Assembly (NCBI GenBank): GCA_037074615.1
Contig: CM073536.1
Location: forward strand, 5,585,001-5,649,000
Direction of reading: 5' to 3'
Length of the DNA: 64,000 nucleotides
Source: Leucaena leucocephala
Lineage: Eukaryota; Streptophyta; Magnoliopsida; Fabales; Fabaceae
Below are positions 1 to 13,910 of this stretch, one piece after another (the stretch's first letter is position 1; each line of letters starts with the position of its first letter). Both the position numbers and the translations under genes were made by a program. The notes below the pieces were generated by a model, which saw nothing but the letters and a program-made list of their open reading frames with translations, did not search any database and was not told the DNA's origin.

Positions 1-1754
1 AATAGCTAAATGGGAATGGAAGAACTGATTTTTGAATCCCAACTTACTAAAAACAAGAGACCTTTAGCCTTCATAATTTCGATGGATATTTCTTAATTGG
101 GATTATTTCTCTATAATTTTTTCTTTTTTATGGCGCGTAATTCAGTTTATTCAATAACCAAAAAAAAAATTCCTGAGAATTAGCAAAAAATGGGGGGTGC
201 GGGGAAAATCATGAGAATACTCAGTGGAGTGGAGATGATTTGGATTCAATGTTGGTGTAGTATATATGTTGCTAAGCCACCCCGCAAGACTATAATGGAC
301 CATGTTTCACTTAACGCACGTGTCATCGTTTCCTACTTTCACGTGTCTGGATTGATGTGCATGCATGGTATCATCTACTTAATGGACAGCCCTTCTCAAT
401 TATCAATTAGTCCGAATTCTTTCTTGTTTTGCTTAAGAAAACAAAAGGAAAGAAAGAAGAAAACGTCGGCCGATTCATTTGCTGATTTTAATACCATTGG
501 TTTAATTAAGTTCGAAGGATGACTTGAATCTTCTTTTTATATCGAAATCCATATTACTTTTCCCCCCGAGTTTTAGTTCATTGATTCTATCCATCTATTA
601 TTTGAGAAATATTTGATCTAACCATATCACTACCAATTCCCCAAAAAAATAATTAGCGCAAACGATTGGTTCAAAAATTCCTCATTTATTATCAAGAATC
701 AATAATTCATATATTCATCCTATAGTTGATATAAGAGCTATTAAACGGATTTTTATAGATTATAAAAAATTTAGATAAATTAATTAATCATAATTAATAT
801 GACATGATTTTCTTAAAATACTCATATATAATATTATATTATATATTAATTTATAAGTTAAGTAAATTAATTTTAAAAAATAATAAATATTAAAGATAAA
901 AAATAGATTAAAATTTTATATTTGGGACTAAAATAAACTCTCTACTAAATTCTATAATTAGGACCGGATGAGTATTAAAGGTTATTGGTTGTGTATGAGA
1001 ATAATGAAACAAAGCTGCAGATAGATAGTCGTATAGTGATGACAATAAACAATTTAAGGTCTAAGACATCGTCACCCTTACGTAAATTATTGTAATCATA
1101 AACCTGATGAGCTTTATGTGCTGTATTAAAAAAACAGTTAGAGTTCAGATTAACTTTAGAGACAAAATCTACGTGGGAGCTGTTCTTATTTTGGATAGAA
1201 TTTCGAGCAAAGGATGCCCTCCAATTCAAGCAAAAATCCGGCCAAAAAGTCTCACTCTTTCCCATTAAACCAATTACATCAAGAAATTTTTAATTATAAA
1301 ATTAAGAAAAATATCAAATAACTAATTTATAAAAAATTTAAAAATTAATTAAATTAATTATTTATAAAAAAATATATATTAATTTTTCTAGAATACTCAT
1401 TTTAATAATTTACATAAAAAAATTTTAATATATATAATTAGTAGGGATCATTTAAAAAATTATAAATTTAAAAAATATAATAGACTAAAATTATATATTT
1501 ATGATTAAATTAAAATAAAATTCTTAGCTAATTCTTGGATTTAAAACCGTTGCAAGAATTTGGTTTCTCAATGGCACTTTCAGTTTCAGCTGTCGAAGGA
1601 ACGTAGCAGGTAGTAAGTTACACATAATTTGATTTTGCTGCGAGCGGGTATCGCTGACTAATCCAAAACGCGTCGTTTGGCTGATGGCACCGTTGACATT
1701 GACAAAGACTCCTGGGGTCAACGCCACGAATTAAATAATAGAAACCTTAGTATT

Positions 1755-1980
1755 ATTTCCGATCCTATTTTTAAAAGTTAGTTATATTTTTTAAATAAAT
1801 TAAAAAAATTAAATAAATAAGTTAATTATGATTAAATTTAACATCTCAAGATAAATTTATATTATATATTTATTAATCTATCTAAATTAATCAACTAGCT
1901 ATTATATTTGTTATAATTAATTAATTAATTAATTTTTTTAATTTATTTAAAACAATTAATTAATTATTATAATTAAAATT
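1755..1980. repeat. MITE family 1, copy 1
   Basis: A ~225 bp AT-rich, near-palindromic block. Its reverse complement matches the block at about 63430-63660, for example the shared stretch ATAACAAATATAATAGCTA followed by TTGAYTAATTTAG. A related copy lies at about 18541-18725. Borders are approximate because the ends are AT-rich, and no target duplication was resolved. Confidence 0.6.
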
Positions 1981-2719
1981 GAACTGCAGACCTTTCTCAT
2001 CTTGGGTTCTCATGAGTATTACTTATGGGCGGATCTGTGTATGCCCCTGTTTCAATGTTTAACGCTTCGCTTGTTTCAAAGCTAGCAATTATTAATTATT
2101 ATCAAGACAATCCAATTTCAAAAGGTTGAAATTGTTCTTAGCAATTTTTTTTCATTTATTTATTTGTGTTTTCCCACGAGAAATTGTTGTTTGGTATATA
2201 TTCTTTTAATTTTTAATCTGGATTATTCACTTTAAATGCGAACCATCTAAATCCTAGTTATTATTTCTTTCATCCGTGAACTTCTAGATAGTTTCACAGT
2301 TGAGAACCTACTTTTATTCTAGAAATTTTGACTTCTCCACAACGAACAAAACATAAAACATTACTAGTATTATTCAATAATTTGAGCTGAACATGAACAT
2401 CATGGAAACTCTACTTAAGTAATTAACGCATGGAAGAGTGTGAACAAGCTGTTACTTTTGCTAGTTTTCTAGCTATTTCCATTTTCACAATTATTACCTT
2501 GAAGGAATCTTTATTAATTAATTTATTTTCAGCCTTATTTTCAATACGCATATATCAAAATCCTCAGCGTAAATGAGTAGGTATATGCTTAAATTTCAAA
2601 TAACGGGACTGAGATGGGCACGAGCAGCTTATTTGTCATGGCTTACAAATTTTATACACCTTCTTTTATACTTCCCGTGTTTCATAATATTAGTCTTTTA
2701 GGAAAAAATATTACTATAT

Positions 2720-2990
2720 ATCCGTCATTAATATAAGAGCTAGACAATTAATTTGAGTAGATTAAAAAATTAATTATATTAGTTATTTATAATAAATATA
2801 ATTTAATTTTTCTAAAATATCACATTTCATAATGACTACCATTGGATATAAATCCCTTCACATATGCAATTAATAGGAATATTTTAAAAAAATATAATTT
2901 TAGAAAATAAAATAGATTGAGGTATTATATTTTGAATTAAATCTAACCTCCTACATATCTCTTATATTAAAACTAGAGGGAGTATTTCAA
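2720..2990. repeat. MITE-like repeat ending in GAGGGAGTA
   Basis: The left side contains TAATATAAGAGCTAGACAAT and the right side TCTTATATTAAAACTAGAGG, followed by GAGTA. The ends are therefore inverted copies of a TTAATATAAGA-type motif with a GAGGGAGTA outer end, as in Stowaway-like plant MITEs. There is no coding capacity. Family assignment is tentative. Confidence 0.5.
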
Positions 2991-5900
2991 TTAATTTATT
3001 AATATATTTTTACTCTCTATTATGAGACACTTTCTATAAGGAATAATGGTGCTTATTGTAAGTCATATATTGAGGTATTAATGACATTTTTTAAACAAAT
3101 TGCCCCTATATTCAAAGTTTAATGAAGTTTTCATTTTTGGGCTTCTTAATTCAGATGTAATTGATAGTTTTAGATATGAGTAATTTTAGAATTATTTTTT
3201 ATTTAAAAAAATTAATTATTAAACTACCTCTCTCCTTAATTTTGATAAGATAATTAGAGGTGCCTTATAACAATTAAAACGGGAGGAAGTATAACATTAT
3301 TTATGAGTAAAGCAAAAATCATTAAATGCATTAAATTAAGATAAATTTGGTTATATGGTTAGTATATCCTTATTTCTCAATCGATATTTTAAAATATTAA
3401 AAACATTTAGTGGGTATTTTGTTAGTACATACATGTATTGAATTTTGAATTGATGTAGCTAGGATTTAGGAAAAAGATGATGATCTCTAAAAGAGCCACT
3501 TTCTTTGAGGATGCTCCACTTGGAGATCTCTTACCAACTCTTTTAATTTGGTCCAGCTACTAATATATATCTTAAATTAATAAAAAATAATTAATATTTT
3601 AATCCTGAAAAAAAAAAAGTTCCTCTCTCGTGGCCAACTTGCCAAGCTAATGCTTCGATGGGGAGTCTTCTGGTCTTGGGTGGTTGAACTGTGATTCCCA
3701 CACATATACACTATTTTACATCACGTGCACAATAATTTACAATTATTCTTCTCATAGCCCTTGGCCATAAATATATATAAAATTAGTGTTGGAGTTTCAC
3801 TATACATTTATCTTATCAACATTTAAACGAGCTTATCCCCATTATTACAACAACTTAGTGTTTTTAATTTTGACCTTTCCTCTAATTAAATAATACTACG
3901 ACATTATATTATTGCTCGTAAAGCTCATATTATATTCACGCACATAATGAGAAAAACGAAAATTAATTAAATATGAATATATTAATTAACCATCAAAAGC
4001 ATTCTATATAGTATTATTTATTAGACCATTTTAATTTGGTATTAGGTAGAATTAACACCAAAGATATTGCTAGATATAGATATTTATTTTGTAGTTAGGT
4101 GTGTGTTAGTTAGCCCTAGATAGCGTTGGGGCTGCTACCACTTTTTTTGAACAAGAATATGAAAGGCGAGAGAACATACCAATGCAGCTTGATGAATTAG
4201 ACAAAGCTTGTGATTATTAATATGGGAAATAAAGGTTATTAGTCAACCTAGGAATTTGACGTTTTGAAATTTAGGGTTTTGAGTTTAATTGTTCGGTAAA
4301 ATTCCACAGAGAAAGTGAGAACCATCTATGAGGGGCAAGATGGTAGTGGTTTGATACATTTGTTCTTCCTAATTTGTTGACCAAACATTCAACACAAAAA
4401 CTCCGCAAATGATCTTCTTCTTTTTTTTTTTTTAAATTCCCCTATCAAATAATTAATGTTTCTATATATATATTGAATTGAAAAGTGATACCACAAATTA
4501 AACGTTTAAATTGATAAGTGAATAAATTTAAATAATCTCTTGATAGAGCTCATTTAAGTAAATTCAGAAGAACATGAGTTACGTACCTAGCTTGTCTTTG
4601 ATTCGAATCAAATGGATAAAACTAAAATTTTTAAAAATTAAAAACAAAATTATAGTTAAATCCAAGTTGCACTGGGGCATAGAATTTATATAAGACTGTT
4701 GGAGTTCCTCGTTAGGGGTAGTTAATTAGTCATAAGAACTTGCCTCACAAAAAAAAAAAAAAGTCATTGAACATACACTCGTTCTTAATTATTATTATAT
4801 CTGTAGTTTCTGGTTTTTAAGGATGTAGCATAACCCTCTATCTGCTCATAGTTTTACTCTGGTTTTGAGCGTGCTTTTGTTTCTCCATTATTTCATGATT
4901 ATCTGATTATTTAAAGAGCTACTCGATCGAAAACCTCGTAGCAAAGAGGTTGTATTTAGTTAGTTAATCATGGACAATATGACAGCAATTAACATTCTTG
5001 TGAATTTAATAATAATGGTCTCTTCTCAGAATCAACATGTTAATTATTATTATTATCCAATAGGCAAAAGTAAATTAAACATACTATATAGTTGGAGCTG
5101 TACGGTGATCAAGACTCAAAAGCAAGAAAACATCCTGAAACCGTGTGCGAAACTGCGAATTGGGTTGAAGTTACCGCCGAAGGAAGTTAAGTGGTAATCT
5201 GTTTTCAATTTACTAAAATTTTTTATTTATTGATCTCTCCCATTAAGAAAATGATTTGTGATCTGAGGTATATGTGTGTGTGTGTGATCGAATGATTCTT
5301 ATCCAGAACTAGTTATTCCGATGGATGATGAGGTGTGTTTGGGAAAATGCCAAGGGCCGATTGTTTCCTTATATCCAGCTGTCTATCTGGTCAGAACATG
5401 GATAGCAGTTTAATCCAGTTTTGGGTTCTGGTTAATGGTTTCCGAATTAGCATAATAAATTAACACACATACCAAACAGTCCAACTTCACTTACTACGTG
5501 TTAGCAATGAAATTTGTGTAGTTTAATTTAATACGTGTTTTTAATATTTTTTATCTCGAGTTGGAGCTAGAAGATAGCAACTGTTAGGAAAATGTTGTTA
5601 AGGATGTTTTCGTGCTAAACAAGATTGGTTTATTAGTTGAGTCTTGGCTAACACTCAAGCTTTCAGCTCTAGATATATCCATTTCCACATTTATAAGCTA
5701 CCCTTTTATTATTTTTCTATATATAATTATTTGATTGATATATCTAATATTTTTATATTAAATTTGAGCATTGTGTTGGGTCTAATTAGAAGTCTTTTAA
5801 CAAACTTATTTTTATAGGATCCAAACATTCAATCTTATTTAAGAGAAATCAAAACATTATTTTCAAGTCAATCTAATTACCATTCAGATGTATAGTATCT

Positions 5901-8624
5901 TACCCGTAAGTATTGATTTAAGTAGAAAAAACTTTAGGCATTTAAATATAAAATATCGAGTTCTAATATGTGTTAATACAAAAAAAAATATTTAAAAAAA
6001 CTAATCTCTAATTATATTTAATAATATTTAAATTTAATATAATCAAATAGCCGTATAAAAAGAAGTGTAATGTTACTCCATGCATCTTCTGTTTTCGTAC
6101 CAATAAGGCAATAACTTAACTCTTTCTTTGTTTTAAATATTCTATTTTTTTAATTTAACAATTTTTTACACACATATGCCCCATGCAGATTAAACAATTA
6201 TACACAAGCACAGTTTTGAATTTGTAATTTCTCTCATAAAAAGGAAGGATTTCGCGCCACTAGACTCAAGGATCTTTGCCGATTTCAAATAAACATACTT
6301 ATGTAGGATGAAATAAAAATAAATATATTGTAGATGGAGGCATTGTTGGGGCATTTGGATATAATAATTTATTTATTTATATAGTAAATATATTTGCTGG
6401 GATTTGAAGGGTCCAGATGGCAGATGAAGTATTGCCGAGTCGTCAGTATTTGGTATGAAATGACAATTGTGGCCATTTGACTTTAACGTGGCAATTAAAA
6501 GAAATGGGGCCATAAGCGCACCAACTCCACATAGTGACGAAACTGTCCTCACGTTATCACAACCCCGCGGTTTTGATGTTTGAAGCTCTCTCATATGAAT
6601 CTTATGGCGCACACAATATTTGAGTCCCAGCTCAAAGGAATCTTCCCTCCCATCTTCTCCATTCCTTTCTCTCTTATTTATTTATTACTCATTCTCATTA
6701 TTAGTATAAAAGTTAATTAAAAATTATATTTTATCTTAAATATGAGACCTCAATATATTTTATCCTTTAAATTTATAATTTTTTTAAAATATCTTTATTA
6801 ATTGCACACATCAAAATATTTTTATTTAAGGGTCATCGTAATAAAATATAATATTTTTTTTAAAATAAATCATATCTATTATAAATAATTAACATAATTA
6901 ATTTTTTTAATATATTTAAGTTAGTTATTTAACTTTTATATCAAAAATTAGAGATAATATAAACTTATCAATAAATAAGTACATAAATATTCAACTTTCC
7001 CATTCACATACTAGTTTCCTACGCTTACATTATTTCCTTTTTATACTACCATGATGTTTAATATATTAGTTAGCTAAATAATTTATTTTAATTTTAAATA
7101 TAATATCTGAATTCATTTATCTATATAGTCCTATAATTTACCCATTGTACATATTAAAAGAGTGGTTCTAATTTAATCATTAATGACAAATTTGTTTTAA
7201 ATCAACACAATTTTTACGATTTATTAATCTAATTATATTTTAAATCTTTATAGAATAGTTGTTTAGTTCCTATATTAAAAAAAAAAGAGGGATTAATAAA
7301 TTAAAGTTGAGATCACCAACAAGTGCCGTTCTTAATGAAAGGGACTCTGGCCATTTGATCACTGTATTTTAAATGTAAAATTATGTTAATGTAGAAAACG
7401 AAAGTAACCTCGTATCGAGGAAAAAAATGGAGTTAATAAGTTGGTTTTTATGTAAGTCACTGCCTAGTCGAAAAAAATATAAAATAGAGAAGTCACTAGG
7501 CTGATTATTCACTCTTTTACCTCTTATCACGTTTATGTCGGAACCATTTTAATCAATTTGACCCCAAAGCATATATATCAAATTCAAAAACAGAATCGAA
7601 ATAATTGGATTTGCAGACTTGAATTGTGTGCCAGTGTATTTCTCTCTCTGTTTCTTAAAATTGTAGAGAGAAAATATTTTTTAAATTATATATTTATTAT
7701 CAAAGGAGTATAAAATTATCTAATTTTAATTCTTATTATATCAAATAAGTTTAAATTATTAATATTTATCCACACTCTATGTCATATTTACCAGCTAAAT
7801 TAGCTTTAGATGGCAAATGTATAATTTTATTTTTAAAATAAATAGTAACATCTAGTCTCCTAAATATAAAATATTTGTTTTTTTTTTAGTTCCATGCATG
7901 TATGATCCCATCTATTCTAAACCATCCAAATTTAATACCAAAATTCATATCAATATTTTTTATTTTTAAAGCCTAATTTTAATTAAAAATACATTTTTAT
8001 AAAATTTCAAAAACCACCTTCACTTTATTTTTTCATATTAAAATATTACTTAAATAAAAATAAATTTCTGCCATATTTTAACTAGATCTTCAGTCCCAAT
8101 ACAATACTACATACATTTAACAAAAAGAGGGCCAAATTCGTTCAAATGTTAACATGGGAAAACAAATCTCCCTCGTTTCTAGAATATATGACCCAATAAT
8201 GATAATTAGTGCCAAAATTTTAAAAATACGGAAGCGAAATTTTGAGGTATATTTTGGAATTATGCATGACTTTACACCCCATGCCTTTAGAAAATGAAAG
8301 GAAACGTTCCGGGAAAATGGGTTTTGGAAAAATAGTAAAGTAAATAAAAAACAATAATTAAATTAAAATAAATAAATAAATCATCACGTTGTCACATGTC
8401 TCTCCATGCTTGTTTGCTTTGTCAAAAATTTCAGCACAAAGGTACAACACGAAGTCAAGAAGGGCGCCAGGGTCAGTCTCGTAATTTCCCCCTCAACAAC
8501 TTTCATAGACTCGGATTATTTGAATACTCTTGTTCACTCGTTTTAACCTTTTGATTACATAATTCTCAATCAATATCATCCTCGCATTTTCTTCTTTCCC
8601 AAACAACACCATTATTCTTCCTTC

Positions 8625-8634
8625 CTATATAAAC
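8625..8634 (+). promoter_or_regulatory. TATA box of the RIPK-like kinase gene
   Basis: CTATATAAAC lies about 165 bp upstream of the start codon, in a pyrimidine-rich leader context. This is a plausible core promoter. The transcription start would fall near 8660, giving a 5' UTR of roughly 130 nt. Confidence 0.6.
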
Positions 8635-8756
8635 AAACACAGCACGAGGCTTGGTGTATAAGATCAAACACTCGCAATATACTAAAGGCGAAGAAGAAGA
8701 AAAGTTCAACCCTAGCTATATTCTCACTTTCTACGGTCGAGCTTCTTCATCATCAT

Positions 8757-8768
8757 ATGAGATTTTAG
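8757..8768 (+). promoter_or_regulatory. Minimal uORF (Met-Arg-Phe-stop)
   Basis: The predicted 5' leader has an ATG followed by two sense codons and TAG, ending 29 nt before the main ATG. Such a short uORF can reduce initiation or allow reinitiation. A role here is inferred, not shown. Confidence 0.45.
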
Positions 8769-8797
8769 ATTGACGACGAGGTGATCGAGATTTTAGT

Positions 8798-10765
8798 ATG
8801 GGTTTGAAATCGATATTTGGAGGTTGCTTTAAGGGGGAGGTTCAGGCGGCGGTGCCGGCGTCGAGGGCCAAGGTGGTGGCCACCAACCAGAGTTCGTACC
8901 ATTGGGTTTCCGTGTCGGATTTGAGCAATCCGATCAGCGCGTCGCTGACGGAGGATCTGTCGGTGTCGCTCGCCGGATCGAATCTGTATGTGTTTACGCT
9001 GGCGGAGATGAAGCTGATCACTCAGGGATTCTCCTCCGGTAACTTTCTCGGAGAAGGTGGGTTCGGACCGGTGCATAAGGGTTTCATTGATGACAAGCTC
9101 CGGCATGGTCTCAAGGCTCAGACCGTCGCCGTTAAGCTCTTGAACTTGGACGGCGCTCAGGGCCATAAGGAGTGGTTGGTGAGTTCTTTTTCTTTTTTCT
9201 TTTTTTTACTTTTTCGCTACATTCCAACATAGCCTTCATTATTTTCTTGAACCTTCAATTATTATATGCGCTTTATATAGACGTGCCTTACAGCTAATGA
9301 AAACACCAGGTAGAAAATAATGGATAAACAGATAATATTCCTATTTTTAGTTTTTTAAAAAGTAATAAAATATAGTAGATATTATTCCCATTTCCAAGTA
9401 AATAATATTTCTGTCAATAGATTGTTATTAAATTTATAATATATTAAAGTTTAGATTGTTAGGATGGTAATTAAACAAAGATGAAATAGAAGTTTAAAAA
9501 AAATAATTAAAAAGCAACATGGTCTGGTTTTAAATATGTAAACTCTTTTTAACTCAGTGTCCAATATTTTTGTGCCGCCATGATTGAATAGATCTTTTAA
9601 ATAATATTGCAGACTGAAGTTGTTTTTCTGGGGCAACTGAGACATTCACACCTTGTGAAACTGATTGGATATTGCTGCGAAGAAGAACACAGGCTTCTGG
9701 TCTATGAATATCTTCCCAGAGGCAGCTTAGAGAATCAACTCTTCAGAAGTAAGAATATATATATATATCTCAACTAATATAGCAATATATAATTTCCTTT
9801 TCTGAACTCACTCTCATTCATCATTTACTGGAATCAATTACAGGATTCTCAGTCTCATTGCCATGGTCAACAAGAATGAAAATCGCAGCTGGAGCTGCAA
9901 AGGGTCTGGCTTTCCTTCATGAAGCAGCCAAACCCGTTATTTACAGAGATTTCAAAGCTTCAAACATCTTATTAGACTCAGTAAGTGTCTCTGTCCATAA
10001 CTCATTCGGAGTGTGTGTGTGTGTATCTTAATCAACCAATATAATTCACTAACCATTATTTTAACTCTTTTGACTCCTCAGGATTACAACGCAAAGCTAT
10101 CTGATTTCGGGTTGGCAAAAGATGGTCCTGAAGGAGACGACACACACGTGTCGACCCGAGTCATGGGAACTCAGGGCTACGCGGCACCTGAGTATGTCAT
10201 GACGGGTCATTTGACCTCAAAGAGTGATGTTTATAGCTTTGGAGTAGTTCTGTTAGAGCTTCTAACAGGAAGAAGATCAGTGGACAAAACTCGGCATGGG
10301 AGAGAACAAAACCTAGTGGAATGGGCGAGGCCAATGCTGAACGATCCAAGGAAGCTAGGGAGGATCATGGACCCAAGACTAGAAGGTCAATACTCTGAGA
10401 TGGGTGCAGCCAAAGCTGCGGCATTGGCTTACCAGTGCTTGAGCCACAGGCCCAAGAACAGACCAACCATGAGCCAAGTGGTCAAGACCCTCGAGCCACT
10501 TCAGGACTTCGACGACGTCCCCATCGCGCCCTTTGTCTACACTGTTCCGGCAAACGATCAGAGCGACTCCTGCGAGCCACCGAGATCAGAGAGAAAGAAT
10601 CACCACCGTCGCCATAGACACCCTCTCCGATCACCAACCTCGCCGCCGAATAAGTCTGAGAATAATTCATCACAGTCTAAGAATAATGGAAGCTCATCCT
10701 CAAGTGGAAGTGGGTCCAACTCACCTACTCCACATCATCACCACAAGAAGGCCAAGGGAGCTTAA
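8798..10765 (+). CDS. Receptor-like cytoplasmic kinase VII, RIPK/PBL-like (4 exons)
   Basis: Serine/threonine kinase of the RLCK-VII group, closest to RIPK-type kinases, which phosphorylate plasma-membrane immune components in pattern- and effector-triggered responses. Exons: 8798-9178, 9613-9748, 9844-9980, 10082-10765, all GT-AG, giving 445 aa. Visible motifs: glycine loop LGEGGFG (85-91), VAVK lysine 113, catalytic YRDFKASN with Asp208 (the RLCK-VII form of HRD), DFG 226-228, and an activation loop with DDTHVSTRVMGTQGYAAPE. The N-terminus MGLKSIFGGC offers Gly2 for N-myristoylation and Cys10 for palmitoylation, which fits plasma-membrane anchoring. The last ~70 residues are basic and low-complexity (His/Arg, then Ser/Asn, ending HHHHKKAKGA). 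All kinase motifs are intact, so it should be active. Group assignment is firm; one-to-one orthology with Arabidopsis RIPK is an inference. Confidence 0.95.
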
Positions 10766-10769
10766 TTAA

Positions 10770-12590
10770 TTACTAGAAATATCATGGAAAATTAAGGAAT
10801 CAGAAAGAGCAAGCTTGATCGATCAATATTACTATTGTACATACAGATATACTTTTATTAACTTGTATATTTTTTTTAGTGAAGAGAGCAACGTTTGAAG
10901 TTTTCATGGTGAAGTGTATTAAGTTAATTGAGGCGGTCAACGGGCATGGTAAATATGCTTGACTTAATTAATTAATATCAATTAATATATTTTTTGCTTC
11001 TTTAATTTGTTTATTAATTGTGATGCTGTGTTTGGTGGGAGAAAAGATGATGATTTTGACTAGGCCATATATAGACCGGTTCAGAGAATATTATTATTAT
11101 ATGGAGGATCCCCAAACTTGGATTTGTTACACAAAGATCTTCGATGAGACACGGGATACAGCCAAGAGGTTTGACCAACCAACGCCGAGACAAAATGAGG
11201 AATCGAGGATAAACATGCCGCTTTATAATCCAATTATCTAAATGAATGTTCTCAAAGAATTATTTTTTGTTATAAAATGAAGAATTTTTTTTGACACTTA
11301 GAGTATTAGTATTCTTATTATTATGTTTTTACATGAAAAATAAATATTAACAAGTAATCATAATAGACATATGGTAAAATTAACTACTAGACTAGCTCAA
11401 GGGACGAAATAATTTTAATTCTCTTAATCTAATGAAATAAAAAGTAAAATTGTATTATTTCTTAATTAATTTTTTATTCACTTCTTTTAATTCTCTATTT
11501 GTATATGCACAATCAAATATACCTTATATAATAGTGTAAAAAATAATGATACAAATTTTGTATTTAAAAATTTTATTAATCATCATAAAGATCTAATATA
11601 TTTTTAAACAAAGAAAGTATCGGCATCCAAAGAATTTTTCTCTGTAAATTCATGTTGATTTCACAAATAAATACGTTTTGAATATATATCTAATATCTTG
11701 AATATTTGCTTCTGGATTTTTAAAATGATTTTTTATGTATATAAATACTTTGTTTTTCATATCAAAGAAATAATCATTATATACTTATAAAGTGTTTTCC
11801 ATTTTTTCATTACAGTGTGGGTGTACATGTGTGTCAGCAATAATAATTATTAGCAAGAGTAGCAAGGGAGAAATTGCTTGATAGGAATTTTTATTGAGAA
11901 TTCTCCGCATTATGTGCATAATTTGGATAACATAGAATGAAAATATTAGAAACATCCAATCCAACATATGAAAATACCAAACCCAGTGGCTTCTCATCAA
12001 ATTCTGCCGGTGTGAAATAAATATAATATATTCTGATATTATTAAAAAAAAGAAAAAATTATATATAAATAAGTCCCATTTAAGCAGCTTAATGAGATAA
12101 TAATAAGTCCAAGGGATTAGAGTGTCATTTCTGATTTAGGCTAAATGATCAACCAATATGAATGTGAAGACTGAAGGATTTTGATGAAGCATATAGGGCC
12201 GATTTCAAATTTAGTAAAGTTATGGAGACAAAAAAAATTGAATTTTGCCATTGTAAAACCACACCTAACCCAACTCCAATAGATATATAGTACGTACACT
12301 ACTTCTAGAATGTCTGCTAGTGCTAAGACTATACAAATACCTAACCTCGAGAGTTTGTAATGAAATTAGCGTTCCCATTAATTATAAAATTGAGTAATTG
12401 TTTAATTCTTCCAAGACAAAATTTGAAAGGAAACTTGTCTTAATTATTGAAGTGACGCACTAACCACTCATTTAGTACGTCCACGCAACATCACACATAC
12501 CATATATGTCACTCTCAAGACATGGACACATCCTTAGAATGCTATAGAACTTGAGGTAATACAATAGTTCCATGAATGTTACATTTTTAT
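10770..12590. other. 3' flank of the kinase gene and AT-rich intergenic DNA
   Basis: Contains the kinase 3' UTR and AT-rich DNA. Short open frames at 11020-11241 and 11785-12000 show no family features. Nothing else is recognised. Confidence 0.5.
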
Positions 12591-12599
12591 TCCTTTAAT

Positions 12600-13560
12600 C
12601 TTAGAGAATAATTTTTATATTTATAGGTTATTTTACCTTAGAAGTTTTTTAACCGTAACAATCTCGCCTTAACTGTTATCAAAAGTTAAGTTTGACCGTT
12701 AGTTTATGAATATGCTCATGTGGCATGTCACGTGACATCTACTTCATCTTTTATTTTAGGTTAAAGTAAAAATTTGCTCTGAAAGTTTTCATTTAACAGC
12801 GTTAGGTATTGAAATTTTTTTTTAAGTTCAATATCAACCTGACCAGTATCTAAATTCAATTTGATTGTTAGTTAACTAAATATACTAAACTGATTAATAC
12901 ACACGTCATTCACTTCATTTTTCCCCAATTCATATTTATAAAATTGAAAAAAAAATGCATCATTCCAAACTCTATTATTATTTGAATATCACTTTCAATA
13001 TACCATATTCTATCAGCATCTTAAAAAATAACATACGACAGTCTCTGTCATTCACACCTTTCAAGAATTTTCACAAGTCCCCTTAGAAAATGTATTAAAA
13101 TTAAGTATAATATCTTAAGAGTGATATTTTGTTAATTGTGTAGTTTGGAGGAATACATTTTTATAATTTTTTTATTTATAAATTTGACTTAAAAAAATTA
13201 AGTGGGTAGCATGTGAAATGTTAGCCTAGTATATTTAATCAAACTAACAATCAAACTGAACCTACGTAATGATTGAGGCAATATTTAACATAAAATAAAC
13301 TTTTAAATACTCAGCGCTTCTTATTAAATATTTTTGAGATAAATTTTTACCTTAACCTAAAATAAAAGATAATGTAGATGCCATGTGTCATGCCATATCA
13401 GTATATTAATTAACTAACGGTCAAACTTAAATTTGGTTAACGGCATAGTAATATTGCTACAATTTAAAAAACTTCCTAGGCAACATCGCACCAAAAAAAC
13501 TTTCAGATACCCAATGCTATTAAGTTGAAACTTCAAGGACCAATTTGCACCTTAACCCTT
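12600..13560. mobile_element. Large foldback element (near-palindrome ~960 bp)
   Basis: The left half (about 12600-13040) and the reverse complement of the right half (about 13090-13560) match over most of their length. Shared landmarks include AAGTTTGACCGTTAGTT at about 12690 and in the complement of about 13415-13432, ATCTTTTATTTTAGGTTAA near 12750 and in the complement of about 13350-13372, and TTTGATTGTTAGTT near 12860 and in the complement of about 13240-13255. The unmatched centre is only about 50 bp. There is no coding capacity. It resembles a long-TIR foldback or Mutator-type MITE. Outer borders and target duplication were not resolved. Confidence 0.75.
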
Positions 13561-13910
13561 TATTATTATGTTAACTTTGTCATCATGTGGTATAATATAT
13601 ATTAAATAGGGATAAAGTTAAAAACTTAAATTTTAGGGTAGAGTGAATAAAGTTTAAAATTTTTCTTAGTTTGTGAAAAATACTGAAAATAATTTAAAAA
13701 TAAGAGCATATGAGTATTGGTTTAATTTATTTTAGAGAGAGAAGAAATTCATATTGAGGGCTTTTTCTAGTAAATATACGATTTTCTATATTTTTTTTTC
13801 TGAATATGTATAAGAAAAATAAATTGTTCTGGTTTTCTCTCTATTATATTAATGTTGCATTATGATTTTATATTTTAAAATTTGTACACATTTTTCTTAA
13901 AAATAAACTT

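Larger units (their letters stand above)
1..8620. other. AT-rich intergenic region with MITE-like repeats
   Basis: No gene is recognised here. The open frames (for example near 190-520, 4970-5200 and 6373-6612) are short, have no family resemblance and are not supported by splice or codon signals. Several 200-280 bp AT-rich blocks (about 715-960, 1270-1530, 1755-1980, 2720-2985, 6700-6955) share the same TTAATTAA-rich, partly palindromic make-up and look like MITE remnants. Slightly less AT-rich islands at 1545-1735 and 6370-6660 have no recognisable product. Confidence 0.6.

Noticed and set aside
190..522. 110-aa frame near the window start
   Set aside because: No family features, low-complexity end, no promoter or splice context; likely chance.
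1524..1727. 67-aa minus-strand frame in a less AT-rich island
   Set aside because: No recognisable domain; sequence better treated as unannotated island.
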